Assembly: GCA_035772405.1 (NCBI GenBank)
Contig: JAYKKM010000149.1
Coordinates: 5,614,001 to 5,678,000 of the forward strand
Direction: 5' to 3'
DNA: 64,000 nucleotides
Origin: Chrysogorgia sp. JL179-B06
Lineage: Eukaryota > Cnidaria > Anthozoa > Scleralcyonacea > Chrysogorgiidae
Under the pieces are notes generated by a model, which saw only the letters and a list, made by a program, of their open reading frames with translations, made no database searches and had not been told where the DNA came from. The first letter of the stretch is position 1, and every line of letters begins with the position of its first letter. Position numbers and translations under genes: made by a program. This document shows positions 31,961 through 44,500 of this stretch, piece after piece.

Positions 31961-32385
31961 TCAATTTCAAGCTGTTTCGATGAATGTGTATTTCTTGGCA
32001 ATATGCACGAGAAGCGACAGTCAGGCAAGAGTGTGGATTATCAGATGACGTTGATTATCGTTGAATGGCCGTCGAGTTTCCTGCAGTCATCTCATTTTTG
32101 AGATAAATTTGGCGCGACCAAAGTTACCTCAAATCTTTGCAAATTTCCAATTGTCTCTTTTCGAAAGGAACGAGCACTCAACCCCGCGGAGAGCGAGCAG
32201 GTAGCCGGGGCAACTGCCCTATGGCCGGGGCCAAATAAGGGGCCCGAAACGATGTGAAAATCCTGCTTTTAGTGTATTTAGGGGCCCGTGAATGACTATA
32301 ACCCTACCTTCCCCTGAGCCTATCTTGGCTCTCGGCGGCCCTGCGAGCACTAGCTATATACAGAGAATTTGTGTACAAACGAAAG
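31960..32385. repeat. Interspersed repeat X, copy 1
   Basis: Contains ATCTCATTTTTGAGAT, CGCGACCAAAGTTACCTC and CTTGGCTCTCGGCGGCCC. Copy 2 is inverted at 36740-37115 and copy 3, shortened, is at 38730-38885. Confidence 0.75.
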
Positions 32386-35280
32386 TTTCTTCAACTACAA
32401 AATCATTGACCGAAATAAAAATAGCTGATACCTCATCATGAATTATTATGCAAACTCGGCTAATGGGATCAATATGATAATGGAATCAATATTGTGATAT
32501 CGCATTGGTAATGCACAAATAATGCATGGTTGGGAAAATTATGAATATGGAAGGTGACGATTTGTAGAGTTAACTAACAAAGAACAAGTTTATCCGATAA
32601 ACAAAATTATGTGAGAAAGCTTTTCTGAATAATTATAGTAAATGCAGGATAGTATGAGGTTATATCCTATAAGCTTAAGCAACGAACACTTGACTTTGAA
32701 AGCATCGAAGTCTATGCATTGAACTATATAAGAATCAAAATTACGGTAATAGACCAACTATGCCTTAAGATTTAGCTGGGATGTTTACTTGATAGACAGA
32801 GCAGTAGGAACTCACTCACACGTTAATATATCGTTGCTTTTTGCGGACACATTTGCCATAACATTTACCATTTCAAATACCTGTCTCAAGTTTGTTTGAT
32901 ACACTTAATTAATTCCAAATTTGAATAAAATGCATGCTTCTATAACTGCCGTTGTCCTATTGATAACTTAAAGTGCCTATATAACGTCAAAAAATTATTG
33001 TCTTATTTGGAAGAACCTTAAAATGATAAAGTAACTTTTTTTGAAGATGTTTGCTTCTTCGCTTTGTTTTTAAAATATTTCTTAGTTTGTTTAAATGTCT
33101 GGAATTTCGTCACACATGCATAATGACTTACTTCACTTTCATTCTCAAACGAAACCTTTAAAATCAAGAAGTTTGGTGTTATTACACATGTTATTCACAC
33201 TTTAGTGTTTTTATTTGATGAACGCAAAGATATATAACATTCTCTGATGAGTCATGCATGTGTGATAAAATTCAACATATTTCCATATCAAACAAACTGA
33301 AATATATCAAAAACAAAGCGAAGAAACGAAAATCTTTAAAAAGACGACCGGGCTATATGTATCAACCGCTCGATATATTCAGAGATGCATGACTATCTAT
33401 ATAATATAATAATTAACTTTATTAATAATTAACTTTATTATATAGATATCAATGAAATACTAGGTTATATTTTTCTTGTATCGTTAGCTGGCGGAATCCT
33501 ACCCTTTCCTGCAACCTGATTGGCTGCAGTAGCGGGCGGAATTTTACGATATTTTGACCACGGTCACGGAATCCTAAATCCTAAAAAGTTTTATCGCGAT
33601 TTTTACTTCATTATTAAATGGAAAATGGAAAACTAATACAGAATTTGATTCAACTAAGCTGGAAATAACTATATTATTCAAAAACTAAAGTATTTTGGTT
33701 TGTTTTTCTTTCCTTATCCAAATAATGCCGTTTTACCGAACTAAAGTAACTCAAGACTTTTACCTTGTATAATAAAATAATAAATATGTTATTTACCGTT
33801 TTTCATCGGTCCGGATAGAAAAATATTTGCCCGAGGTCTTAAAACGTCCCTCGGCCTGCGGCCTCGGGCAAATATTTCTCTATCCGGACCTCCCAGCCGG
33901 TAAATAACATATATTTCTCCTATTCCGAAAAAACGATATCTTCACATGCATGTGAAGATAAATATTATATATGGGCAGTAAACCTATTGGTGTCTATTTC
34001 AAAATCGAACGAAAAACATCGCAAATGGAACCGACCAGGTTGGTCAACGAGAGGATTAAGAGGATTACTTGTACTTATAAAAATATTTAATAATTAATAA
34101 ATTACCAGCATTTAATAAATCCTATATATCATCATTTTTATCTTCACATGTAAAGTTATCATATTTCATCCATTTCATCTATTTCAATTTAATAAACACT
34201 ACAGAACATTACATAGTAAATTATTTCGTGTTAACTGATTGGATGCGATGTCTATTCTTAGCGATGAGTTTAGATATTCTTAATAAAATGCTGGTACACC
34301 TATTGGTGTCTATTTCAAAATCGAATGAAAAACATCGTAAATGAACCGACCAGGTTGGTCAACGTAGAGGATTACTTGCATTTGATAAAAATATATAATA
34401 ATTAATAAATTACCAGCATTTAATAAATCCTATATATCATTAGCCGACTTGCACTCGCTAAATGGCAATTATCAGCCATCATTGCACGCTGGTACGTAAC
34501 CAATAAGTATTTTTGGCGCAGTTCGTTCGTGTCGACACAACATTGAACTTTGTCGCTTAACTTCCGAAAACGCATATTTTGAGTCAATGTTGAATTGTAA
34601 TGTTCATTTCGACATTCATTTTGCCGGGAATTGCGATGTTCGATATGGCAACTGAAATTACACTATTGAATGACAATGTTCGACATCGCGTTACAAAGTT
34701 GGATGTTGAATTGCGAACTTCGATACCGCGAATGATCGAATCGAACTTGATTGTTGAACTTGAAAGTTGCATTAATCCAGATTCGTTTCAAGGTTTCTGG
34801 CTATAAGACGACAGCATAATGGGCTGCAGCATGTCGTTTACTGTATATGCCGTGCATAATTCGTTTGTTACCAACGAATTGTTTCACTGTATTCTCACGG
34901 TTTCTCTATAAGAGGTGAAGAAGAGATCGATTTATGTACGAAAACTTATCAAAATCATCTGTGGTCTTAATCATACGTTCATTCTTTATGTTCTGTGTTG
35001 ACATTTCAGCTGCATGGTCACGAATGTCAAGAAAATTTCAATATAAATAACATCACTATATTTTTTCAATTATTTCATCAAAGGGCCAGTCTGCGTGGTT
35101 CTTTGTTGAATTGTAATTTCCAAATGTTGACTATACTTGTTATATATACGCGCACGAATCAGATTTTCAATACATTTTATGCCCATGAACCAATGGCTCC
35201 AAGTTGAGATTATCTTTTATATCCAATCTCAATTTCAAGCTGTTATTCGTGCCACTAAAGTAGAGTCTAATTGTCATAAT
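32386..35280. repeat. Direct duplication D, copy 1
   Basis: Collinear with 38880-41400 over most of its length (landmarks AGCTGATACCTCATC, GTATGAGGTTATATCC, GTTATTTACCG, CATTTCGACATTCATT, GCGTGGTTCTTTGTTGAAT). Copy 1 has an extra block at about 32950-33610; copy 2 has a 458-bp MITE. No coding region is conserved between copies beyond what near-identity of the DNA gives. Confidence 0.8.
33784..33912. repeat. Large hairpin inside duplication D
   Basis: Nested inverted arms: outer ATATGTTATTTACCG and its complement, inner TCCGGATAGAAA ... ATTTGCCCGAGG with complement. A partly rearranged copy lies at 40071-40190. A separate perfect 20-bp palindrome TCTTCACATGCATGTGAAGA lies at 33950-33969. Confidence 0.85.
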
Positions 35281-35459
35281 ACATTGACGGTCTTTATTTA
35301 CACATGCGTGTTATAACATATATAATATAGTATACTATATTGCATATATAACCGAACAGTTTTGAAAGGTACTCGGCACAGCTCGCAACTTCCGATATCT
35401 CGTTAACCTTAATCCCCAATCTGTTTCGAGGTTTCTCCGTTTCTGGCTATTAGAACTGT

Positions 35460-35775
35460 GTAATATATGACGCATAATTGGCTGCAGCGCATGTCGTTCA
35501 TCATTCGTTTATTGCCCACGAATTTTTCTATCGAAAAGTGAAAGCGACTACTTTAAGGAATGTCCCGACTGCTTGTTTTTAATTGCTTTATAAATTGTTT
35601 CACTGCATTAGCTCAATGTTTCTCTGTAAGAGGTGAAGAAGAGATCGATTTCTGTACGAAAACTTATCAAAAACATCTATATATAGTGTAGTCTTCATAC
35701 GTTCATTCTTTGTGTTCTGTGTTAACATTTCAGCTGTTCACAAATGTTAAGAAAATTTCAATATAAATAGCATCA
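35460..35775. repeat. Interspersed repeat R
   Basis: Shares blocks (GGCTGCAGCGCATGTCG, TAAGGAATGTCCCGACTGC, AAGAGGTGAAGAAGAGATCG) with 56815-57120 and partly with 34810-35215 and 40960-41200. Confidence 0.65.
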
Positions 35776-36109
35776 CTATATTTTTTCAATTATTTCATCA
35801 AAGTCATTAAGACCATCAGTTTAGTCTTCCAGCAATCAAATGTGTTAAGTCACTAAGGAGGTATGTAAGCAAATTAACAAAGCACATCAAGCCTCTATAC
35901 TCTGAGTAAACGACCGTTAAGATTTCAATAAGCTTGATACATCCCGCGGAGACAGGGTTTAATTAAACCACCGTTAAAATTTAAACTAGTATATTCATAA
36001 CGTAATTAGTTGAGTACACAAATTGATGTATAAACGCAATGATTTCCTATATACAAAATATATTCTCTGTCATTTTCATTCTCTGGTATATTATTTAACA
36101 ATTTTTCAA

Positions 36110-36195
36110 CTCAGTGTCGGTGAATAGCGGTGGGTGTTTATCAGCCGCGAAGGGACGAAGTAAATATCCCACACTATATTCACCGACACTGAGGT
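36110..36195. repeat. Hairpin element (CTCAGTGTCGGTGAATA), copy 1
   Basis: Inverted 17-bp ends around a spacer with ATCAGCCGCGAAG. Copy 2 at 37836-37930 has 22-bp perfect arms. Confidence 0.8.
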
Positions 36196-36739
36196 GAATA
36201 ATTGTTTTAGTATAAATACACAGGTGATATATCTGGAATAGCATTTTCTTTAAAATTGGTCATTTTCTGTCACACTCATGATTGTCACACTGACAAATCA
36301 GCTGGCATTCTGTAGGTGATTATTGGGAAATAATCCATAGTAGCTTAATTGCATATCAATCAGCGTGTGCGATTTTCTATCTCCTGTACTATCTGTGTAT
36401 TTATACTAAAGTTATATAATATGTTGGTGGAGGTCTACACATTAAAAAGATTGGCGCTTTTGATTCTCTGCTTTTTGATTCATCAACACGATCTTTGTTT
36501 TCGTAACTCAGACTTGATATAATATCATCGACTTAATATGTTATTGTATTTCCTTCCTCGGAAGCGATCACTTCATATATATGCATATCTAACTAGAATG
36601 GAGATATATTATTGGTATATTTCAGATTATTTAGCAAACCTCCCATTAAAATTATGCACATCTAAACGTTAAATGTGTTCTGTCCTTCCAGATTTTGCTT
36701 CCAGATTTTATTTTGCTTCCATATTTTGCTTCGTATGTA

Positions 36740-37605
36740 CATAAATTCTCTGTAGAGCTCACAGGGCCGCCGAGAGCCAATATAGGCTCAGGAGAAGGTA
36801 GGGTTATAGTCGTTCACGGGCCCCTAAATACCATAAAAGCAGGATTTGCACATCGTTTCGGGCCCCTTATTTGGCACCGGCCATAGGGCAGTTGCCCCGG
36901 CTACCTGCTCCCTCTCCGCGGGGTTGAGTGCTCGTTCCTTTCGAAAAGAGACAATTGGAAATTTGCAAAGATTTGAGGTAACTTTGGTCGCGCCAAATTT
37001 ATCTCAAAAATGAGATGACTGTAGGAAACTCGACGACAATCTAACGACAACGTCATCAGATAATCCACACTCTTGCCTGATTGTCGCTTCTCATGCATGT
37101 TGCCAAGAAATTCACATACATCGAAAGAGTGATAAATTCTACATAATATTCTCTTCCTTAAGTGACATAGCCCGAATTATTGCAGTAGTTATTCTTCATT
37201 TTAAATTTCTAATCTCTCTTTAGCTATGTGTGTGATCTGTGAATGCAGGACACGGTCATTGAATCGTTTTGAATGCTACTCTAAGATAAAGGACAAACCT
37301 AAGTACATATTCTTGGCAGTTTATCTTGGTTTAAAATTCAATTTATTTTGATTTTATTTATTGGCGTCCGCGTCATAATTTTGTAAAGCCGATTTTCCGC
37401 TAGGCGAAATTTTCCGCGCGGAACGGCGACATTTTTAGTTTGTCTTGCGTACTCTTAGGTGGAACTACTGTAATGATATGATACGAAGAAAAAATGTCGC
37501 TTCTTAGATCACGAGTATACCAAGAAAAAATGTCTCTTCGTAGGTAGATCATGAGTCTACCAAGTAATAGTGATATAGAATTAGTTGAGAAAATAGACAC
37601 TTGCC
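36740..37605. repeat. Left arm of a large inverted repeat (contains X copy 2)
   Basis: Its sequence returns inverted at 38300-38890 (shared blocks GATATGATACGAAGAAAAAATG, complement CATTTTTTCTTCGTATC; AATCGTTTTGAATGCTA; GGCTCAGG). The centre, 37606-38299, holds hairpin copy 2. Confidence 0.75.
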
Positions 37606-37835
37606 TTTACTCTGAGTAGACACAAGCCTTTACTCTGAGTAAACGTCGACCGTTAAGATTTCAATAAGCTTGATACACACCGGAGACAGGGTTAATTAAA
37701 CCACCGTTAAAATTTAAACTAGTATTCATAACGTAATTAGTTGAGTACACAAATTGATGTATAAACGCAATGATTTTCTATATACAAAATATATTCTCTG
37801 TCATTTCCATTCTCTTTGATATCATTTAACAATTT

Positions 37836-37930
37836 TTCACCTCAGTGTCGGTGAATAGCGGTTGGTGTTTATCAGCCGCGAAGGGGCGAAGTAAATATCC
37901 ACACTATATATTCACCGACACTGAGGTGAA
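37836..37930. repeat. Hairpin element, copy 2, 22-bp perfect arms
   Basis: TTCACCTCAGTGTCGGTGAA plus TA and exact complement at the other end. Confidence 0.85.
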
Positions 37931-38299
37931 TAATTGTTTTAGTATAAATACACAGGTGATCTATCTGGAATAGCATTTTCTTTAAAATTGGTCATTTTCT
38001 GTCACATTGATTTCACGCCATTTAGCCTATAAACGCTGTAGCCTGTAGGATTAAAATTATATAATATGTTGGTGGCGCTTTGGATTCTCTCCTTTGTTTT
38101 ATATATGCATATCTAACTAGAATGGAGATATATTATTGGCATATTTCAGATTATTTAACAAACCTTCCATTAAAATTAAGTACATCTAAACTTTAAATGT
38201 GTTGCGTTCCTTCCAGATTTTGCTTCAACTGACCTGGCGAATAACGGCATGAAATGTTAGATGTAAACGAACACTGTAACATTGACATTGAAGCATCTA

Positions 38300-38890
38300 T
38301 TTTCTCAACTAATTCTATATCACTATTATTTGGTAGACTGATCTACGAAGCGACATTTTTTCTTCGTATCATATCATTACAGTAGTTCCGCCTGAGTGTT
38401 CGCAAGACAAACTGAAAATGTCGCCGCTCCGCGCTGAAAATTTCGCCTACTGGGAAATCGGCTTTACAAAATTATGAAGCGCACGCCAATAAATTAAATC
38501 AAAATCAATTGAATTTTAAACCAAGATAAACTGCCAAGAATATGAACTTAGGTTTGTACCTTTATCTTAGAATAGCATTCAAAACGATTCAATGACCGTG
38601 CCCACTCACCAGATCACATACATAGCTAAAGAGAGATTAGAAATTTAAAATGAAGAATAACTAAGGCAATAATTCGGGCTATGACACTTAAGGAAGAGAA
38701 TATTATGTATAATTTATCACTCTTTCGAGTCTTTTCTTCGCCAAACAAGGGGCCCGAAACGATGTCCAAATCCTGCTGTTAGGGTATTTATGGGGCCTGT
38801 GAACGACTATAACCCTACCTTCCCCTGAGCCTATCTTGGCTCTCGGCGGCCCTGTGAGCACTACAGAGCATTTATGAACATACGAAAGTT
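38300..38890. repeat. Right arm of the large inverted repeat (ends in X copy 3)
   Basis: Reverse copy of 36740-37605 with an internal deletion before the X portion. Confidence 0.75.
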
Positions 38891-41400
38891 TCTTCAACTA
38901 TAAAATCATTGACCAAAATAAAATAGCTGATACCTCATCGTTAATTATTATGCAAACTCGGATAATTGGATCAATATGATAATATTGTGATATCGCATTG
39001 GTAATGCAAAGTTCATTTTACAAACACCACAAATACATGGTTGGGAAAATTATGAATATGGAAGGCGACCATTTGTAGAGTTAACAAACAATGAACAAGT
39101 TTATCCGATAAACAAAATTATCTGAGAAAGCTTTTCTGAATAATTATAGTAAATGCAGGATAGTATGAGGTTATATCCTATAAGCTTAAAGTGCCCATGA
39201 CCCCAAATACGATATTACTGATATAGATTCTACATGAAGTAAATAGTTGAATGCCAAAATATTTTATGATTTAAGCTTTGCGTTGATGTGCTATAAAGAT
39301 TTATTTGTCCGAAATGCTAATGAGTGTGACGTCATTTACGGCATCATTTCGGATACAATATTCTACTGTTAAAGCAAATTAATCTAACTCAAACGTTGAT
39401 GATGTACTTGACCACTATAGTAAAGATTTTATCAACTTTTTCACTCAAATCCTCAACCAGTCTATCACACGGAAAGCAGAAAAGAAAGCCAAATGCCGTA
39501 AATGACGTCACACTCATTACCATTTCGGACAAACAAACCTTTATAGCACATCAACGCAAAGCTCAAATCATAAAACATCTTGGCATTCAACTTTTCACTT
39601 CATGTAGCATCTATATCAGTAATACCGTATTTGGGGTCATAGGCACTTTAAGCAACGAACACTTGACTTTGAAAGCATCGAAGTCTATGCATTGAACCAT
39701 ATAAGAATCAAAATTACGGTAATTGACCAATTATACCAAGATTTAGCTGGGATGTTTACTTGATAGACATAACAGTAGAAACTCACTTACTCACACGTTA
39801 ATATATCGTTGCTTTTTGCCGACACATTGGCTATAAGATTTACCGTTTCAAATACCTGTCTCAAGTTTGTTTGATACACTTGATTAATTCCAAATTTGAA
39901 TACAATTGATATGCATGCTTCTAAAAATGGAAAACCAATACAGAATTTGATTCAATTATAAGTTGCAAATAACAATATTATACAAAAACTAAAGTATTTT
40001 GGTTTGTTTTTCTGCAGTTTTACCGAACCAAAGTAACTCAAGACTTTTACCTTGTATAATAAACAAATAAATATGTTATTTACCGTTTTTGGTCGGTCAC
40101 TCGGCCTGCGGCCTCGGGCCGTTTTTGAGACCTCGGGCAAATATTTCTCTATCAGGACCTCCCAGCCGGTAAATAACATATATTTCTCCTATTCCGAAAA
40201 AACGATATCTTCACATGTGAAGCTAAAAATTATATATCATGGGCAGTAAAGATATCATTTTTATCTTCACATGTAAAGTTATCATCATATTTCATCTATT
40301 TCATCTGTTTCAATTTAATAAACACTACAGAACATTACATAGTAAATTATTTCGTGTTAACTGATTGGATGCGATGTCTATTCTTAGCGATGAGGTTAGA
40401 TATTCTTAATAAAATGCTGGTAAACCTATTGGCGTCTATTTCAAAATCGAACGAAAAACATCGTAAAGTTGGAACCGACCAGGTTGGTCAACGTAAAGGA
40501 TTACTTGCATTTGATAAAAATATCTAATAATTAATAAATTACCAGCATTTAATAAATCCTATATATCACTAGCCGAGTCGTACTCGTTAAATGGAAATTA
40601 TCAGCCATCATTGCACGCTGGTACGTAACCAATAAGGATTTTTGGCGCAGTTCGTTCGTGTCGACACAACATTGAACTTTGTCGTTTAGCTTCCGACGCA
40701 TATGTTGAGTCAATGTTGAATTGTAATGTTCATTTCGACATTCATTTTGCCGGGAATTGCGATGTTCGATATGGCAACTGAAATTACACTATTGAATGAC
40801 AATGTTCGACATTGCGTTACAAAGTTGGATGTTGAATTGCGAACTTCGATACCGCGAATGATCGAATCGAACTTGATTGTTGAACTTGAAAGTTGCATTA
40901 ATCCCCGATTCGTTTCAAGGTTTCTGGCTATCAGAACTGCAGTAATATATATGACGTACAGCATAATGGGCTGCAGCGTATGTCGTTTACAGTATATATG
41001 CATGCATAATTCGTTTGTTGTCAACGAATTGTTTCACTGTATTCCCACGGTTTCTCTATAAGAGGTGAAGAAGAGATCGATTTATGTACGAAAACTTATC
41101 AAAAACATCTGTGGTCTTCATACGTTCATTCTTTATGTTCTGTGTCGACATTTCAGCTGGTCACGAATGTCAAGAAAATATAAATAACATCACTATATTT
41201 TTGCAATTATTTCATCAAAGGGCCAGTCTGCGTGGTTCTTTGTTGAATTTTAATTTCCAAATGTTGACTATACTTGTTATATATACGCGCATGAATCAGA
41301 TTTTCAATACATTTTATGCCCATGAAACATTGGCTCCAAGTTGAGAATCTCTTTTATATCCAGTATCAATTACAAGCTGTTATTCGTGCCACTAAGGTAG
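38880..41400. repeat. Direct duplication D, copy 2
   Basis: Second copy of 32386-35280, interrupted by the MITE at 39190-39647 and lacking the block at 32950-33610. Confidence 0.8.
39190..39647. mobile_element. 458-bp TTAA-flanked MITE (piggyBac type)
   Basis: Ends AGTGCCCATGACCCC and GGGGTCATAGGCACT are inverted repeats extending over roughly 170 bp, and the element is flanked by TTAA at 39186-39189 and 39648-39651. The sister copy of the duplication keeps the empty TTAA site at 32675-32678. No transposase is encoded. Confidence 0.88.
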
Positions 41401-41415
41401 GGTCTTATGATAATC

Positions 41416-41435
41416 CCCTCGCCCGAGGGCGAGGG
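41416..41435. repeat. 20-bp GC-rich perfect hairpin
   Basis: CCCTCGCCC-GA-GGGCGAGGG. A loose relative of the flanking sequence is at 48945-48990. Confidence 0.7.
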
Positions 41436-41526
41436 TGCTAATATCGACCGGCATTTACTGTTGTCCCTTATCACGGGGATGCTTGGCAGGGTGGGCTAAA
41501 TAAGGGCTAAATAGAATCGAGTTTAT

Positions 41527-44500
41527 TTGTTCAGGATCAACGACTCCGATGCTCATGCGCGGCATCGGAAAGCGGTGTTTAACTATAGACTGCTTAGATA
41601 TGGCTTAAGACCACTTGACGTAGGTGGAGAATGGGATGTCTTTTTCACATCAGCTATATATGGCGATTCTAGTCATCATTTAGAAATAAGAGCTGCTGGT
41701 GTTCAGTATTAATCCAGATCGATTTATCGAGAGCAATGTATAGAGATATCATCGTTAGAGTATTTTACTAATGTGTCTATGCAAGGTACATGGGCTGATC
41801 ATATTATAATACGGGCAGTGGCTGATGCAATGAATTTGATAATTCATGTGATAGAATCCGTTGAAACTTTTTCAGATGTAACTTGAGTTCAAACATCAAA
41901 TATGATACAGAATCCTAGGTCTGTATATATACTGTATATGACACATAGGTGAGATGCATTATATTTCAACTGTATCAACTCTAAGTCAAACAAATTCAAA
42001 TCAAGCAACTACGAAACTACGAAAGTCTGATCCTACAGATAACATTTCAAATTACCAAAAGAACAAAATCCCCAAAAATGATGTCATATTTGAAAAGTCT
42101 TCTAATCATAATGAATGTACAAACCAAAAAGAAATATCAAGCAATAGTGACAATAAAAAACTAAGATAGAAGTTCGTATATGAGACAATATAGAGCATTT
42201 AAGAACTCACCAGAAAAGAAGGCACAACATAATGAATACAAAAATAATTATATATTTATTATATATATTTATTATATATATATATTTATTATATATATTA
42301 TATATTTCTTATATATAGAGCATCTAATGCTTCTGTTGAACAAAAGGGTAAACATAGTGAATACAAAAAGAATTATAGAACATCTAAGGCTTCTACAGAA
42401 CAAAAGGCTTAACATAATGAATACAAAAAGAATTATAGAGCATCTAAGGCTTCTGTTGAACAAAAGGCTAAACATAATGAATACAAAAAGAATTATAGAG
42501 CATCTAAGGCTTCTACAGAACAAAATGCTAAACGTAGTGAATACAAGAAAACCTATAGAGCATCTAAGGCTTCTGTTGAACAAAAGGCTAAACATAGTGA
42601 ATACAAGAAAAACTATATAGAGCATCTAAGGCTTCTGTTGAACAAAATGCTAAACATAGTGAATACAAAAATAATTATAGAACATCTAAGGCTTCTACAG
42701 AACAAAATGCTAAACATAGTGAATACAAGAAAAACTATAGAGCATCTAAGGCTAATTCTGTTGAACAAAAGGCTAAACATAGTGAATACAAGAAAAACTA
42801 TAGAGCATCTAAGGCTTCTACAGAACAAAATGCTAAACATAGTGAATACAAGAAAACCTATAGAGCATCTAAGGCTTCTGTTGAACAAAAGGCTAAACAT
42901 AGTGAATACAAAAATAATTATAGAGCATCTAAGGCTTCTGTTGAACAAAAGGCTAAACATAGTGAATACAAGAAAAAATATAGAGCATTTATAAGGCTTC
43001 TGTTGAACAAAAGGCTAAACATAGTGAATACAAGAAAAACTATAGAGCATCTAAGGCTTCTGTTCAACAAAAGGCTAAACATAGTGAATACAAAAAGAAT
43101 TATAGAGCATCTAAGGCTTCTGTTGAACAAAAGGCTAAACATAGTGAATACAAAAAGAATTATAGAACATCTAAGGCTTCTACAGAACAAAATGCTAAAC
43201 ATAGTGAATACAAGAAAAACTATAGAGCATCTAAGGCTTCTGTTGAACAAAAGGCTAAACATAGTGAATACAAGAAAAACTATAGAGCATCTAAGGCTTC
43301 TACAGAACAAAATGCTAAACATAGTGAATACAAGAAAACCTATAGAGCATCTAAGGCTTCTGTTGAACAAAAGGCTAAACATAGTGAATACAAGAAAAAC
43401 TATATAGAGCATCTAAGGCTTCTGTTGAACAAAAGGCTAAACATAGTGAATACAAAAAGAATTATAGAACATCTAAGGCTTCTACAGAACAAAATGCTAA
43501 ACATAGTGAATACAAGAAAAACTATAGAGCATCTAAGGCTTCTGTTGAACAAAAGGCTAAACATAGTGAATACAAAAAGAATTATAGATCATCTAAGGCT
43601 TCTGTTGAACAAAAGGCTAAACATAGTGAATACAAGAAAAACTATAGAGCATCTAAGGCTTCTACAGAACTAAATGCTAAACATAGTCAATACAAGAAAA
43701 CCTATAGAGCGTCTAAGGCTTCTGTTGAACAAAAGGCTAAACATAGTGAATACAAAAATAATTATAGAGCATCTAAGGCTTCTTAGTGTTGAACAAAAGG
43801 CTAAACATAGTGAATACAAAAAGAATTATAGAGCATCTAAGGCTTCTGTTGAACAAAAGGCTAAACATAGTGAATACAAGAAAAAATATAGAGCATCTAA
43901 GGCTTCTGTTGAACAAAAGGCTAAACATAGTGAATACAAGAAAAACTATAGAGTATCTAAGGCTTATGTTCAACAAAAGGCTAAACATAGTGAATACAAA
44001 AAGAATTATAGAGCATCTAAGGCTTCTGTTGAACAAAAGGCTAAACATAGTGAATACAAGAAAAACTATAGAGCATCTAAGGCTTCTGTTGAACAAAAGG
44101 CTAAACATAGTGAATACAAGAAAAACTATAGAGCATCTAAGGCTTCTGTTGAACAAAAGGCTAAACATAATGAATACAAAAATAATTATAGAGCATCTAA
44201 GGCTTCTGTTGAACAAAAGGCTAAACTTAGTGAATACAAGAAAAACTATAGAGCATCTAAGGCCTCTGTTGAACAAAAGGCTAAACATAGTGAATACAAG
44301 AAAAAATATAGAGCATCTAAGGCTTCTGTTGAACAAAAGGCTAAACATAATGAATACCAAAATAATTATAGAGCATCTAAGGCTTCTACAGAACAAAAGG
44401 CTAAACATAGTGAATACAAGAAAACCTATAGAGCATCTAAGGCTTCTGTTGAACAAAAGGCTAAACATAGTGAATACAAGAAAAACTATAGAGCATCTAA

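Noticed and set aside
39396..39695. 99-codon plus frame
   Set aside because: Lies across the MITE at 39190-39647 and its flank.
34584..41061. Small frames repeated at 34600-34806 and 40726-41061
   Set aside because: Open in both duplication copies only because the DNA is nearly identical; sense and antisense are both open and no domain or splice signal supports them.
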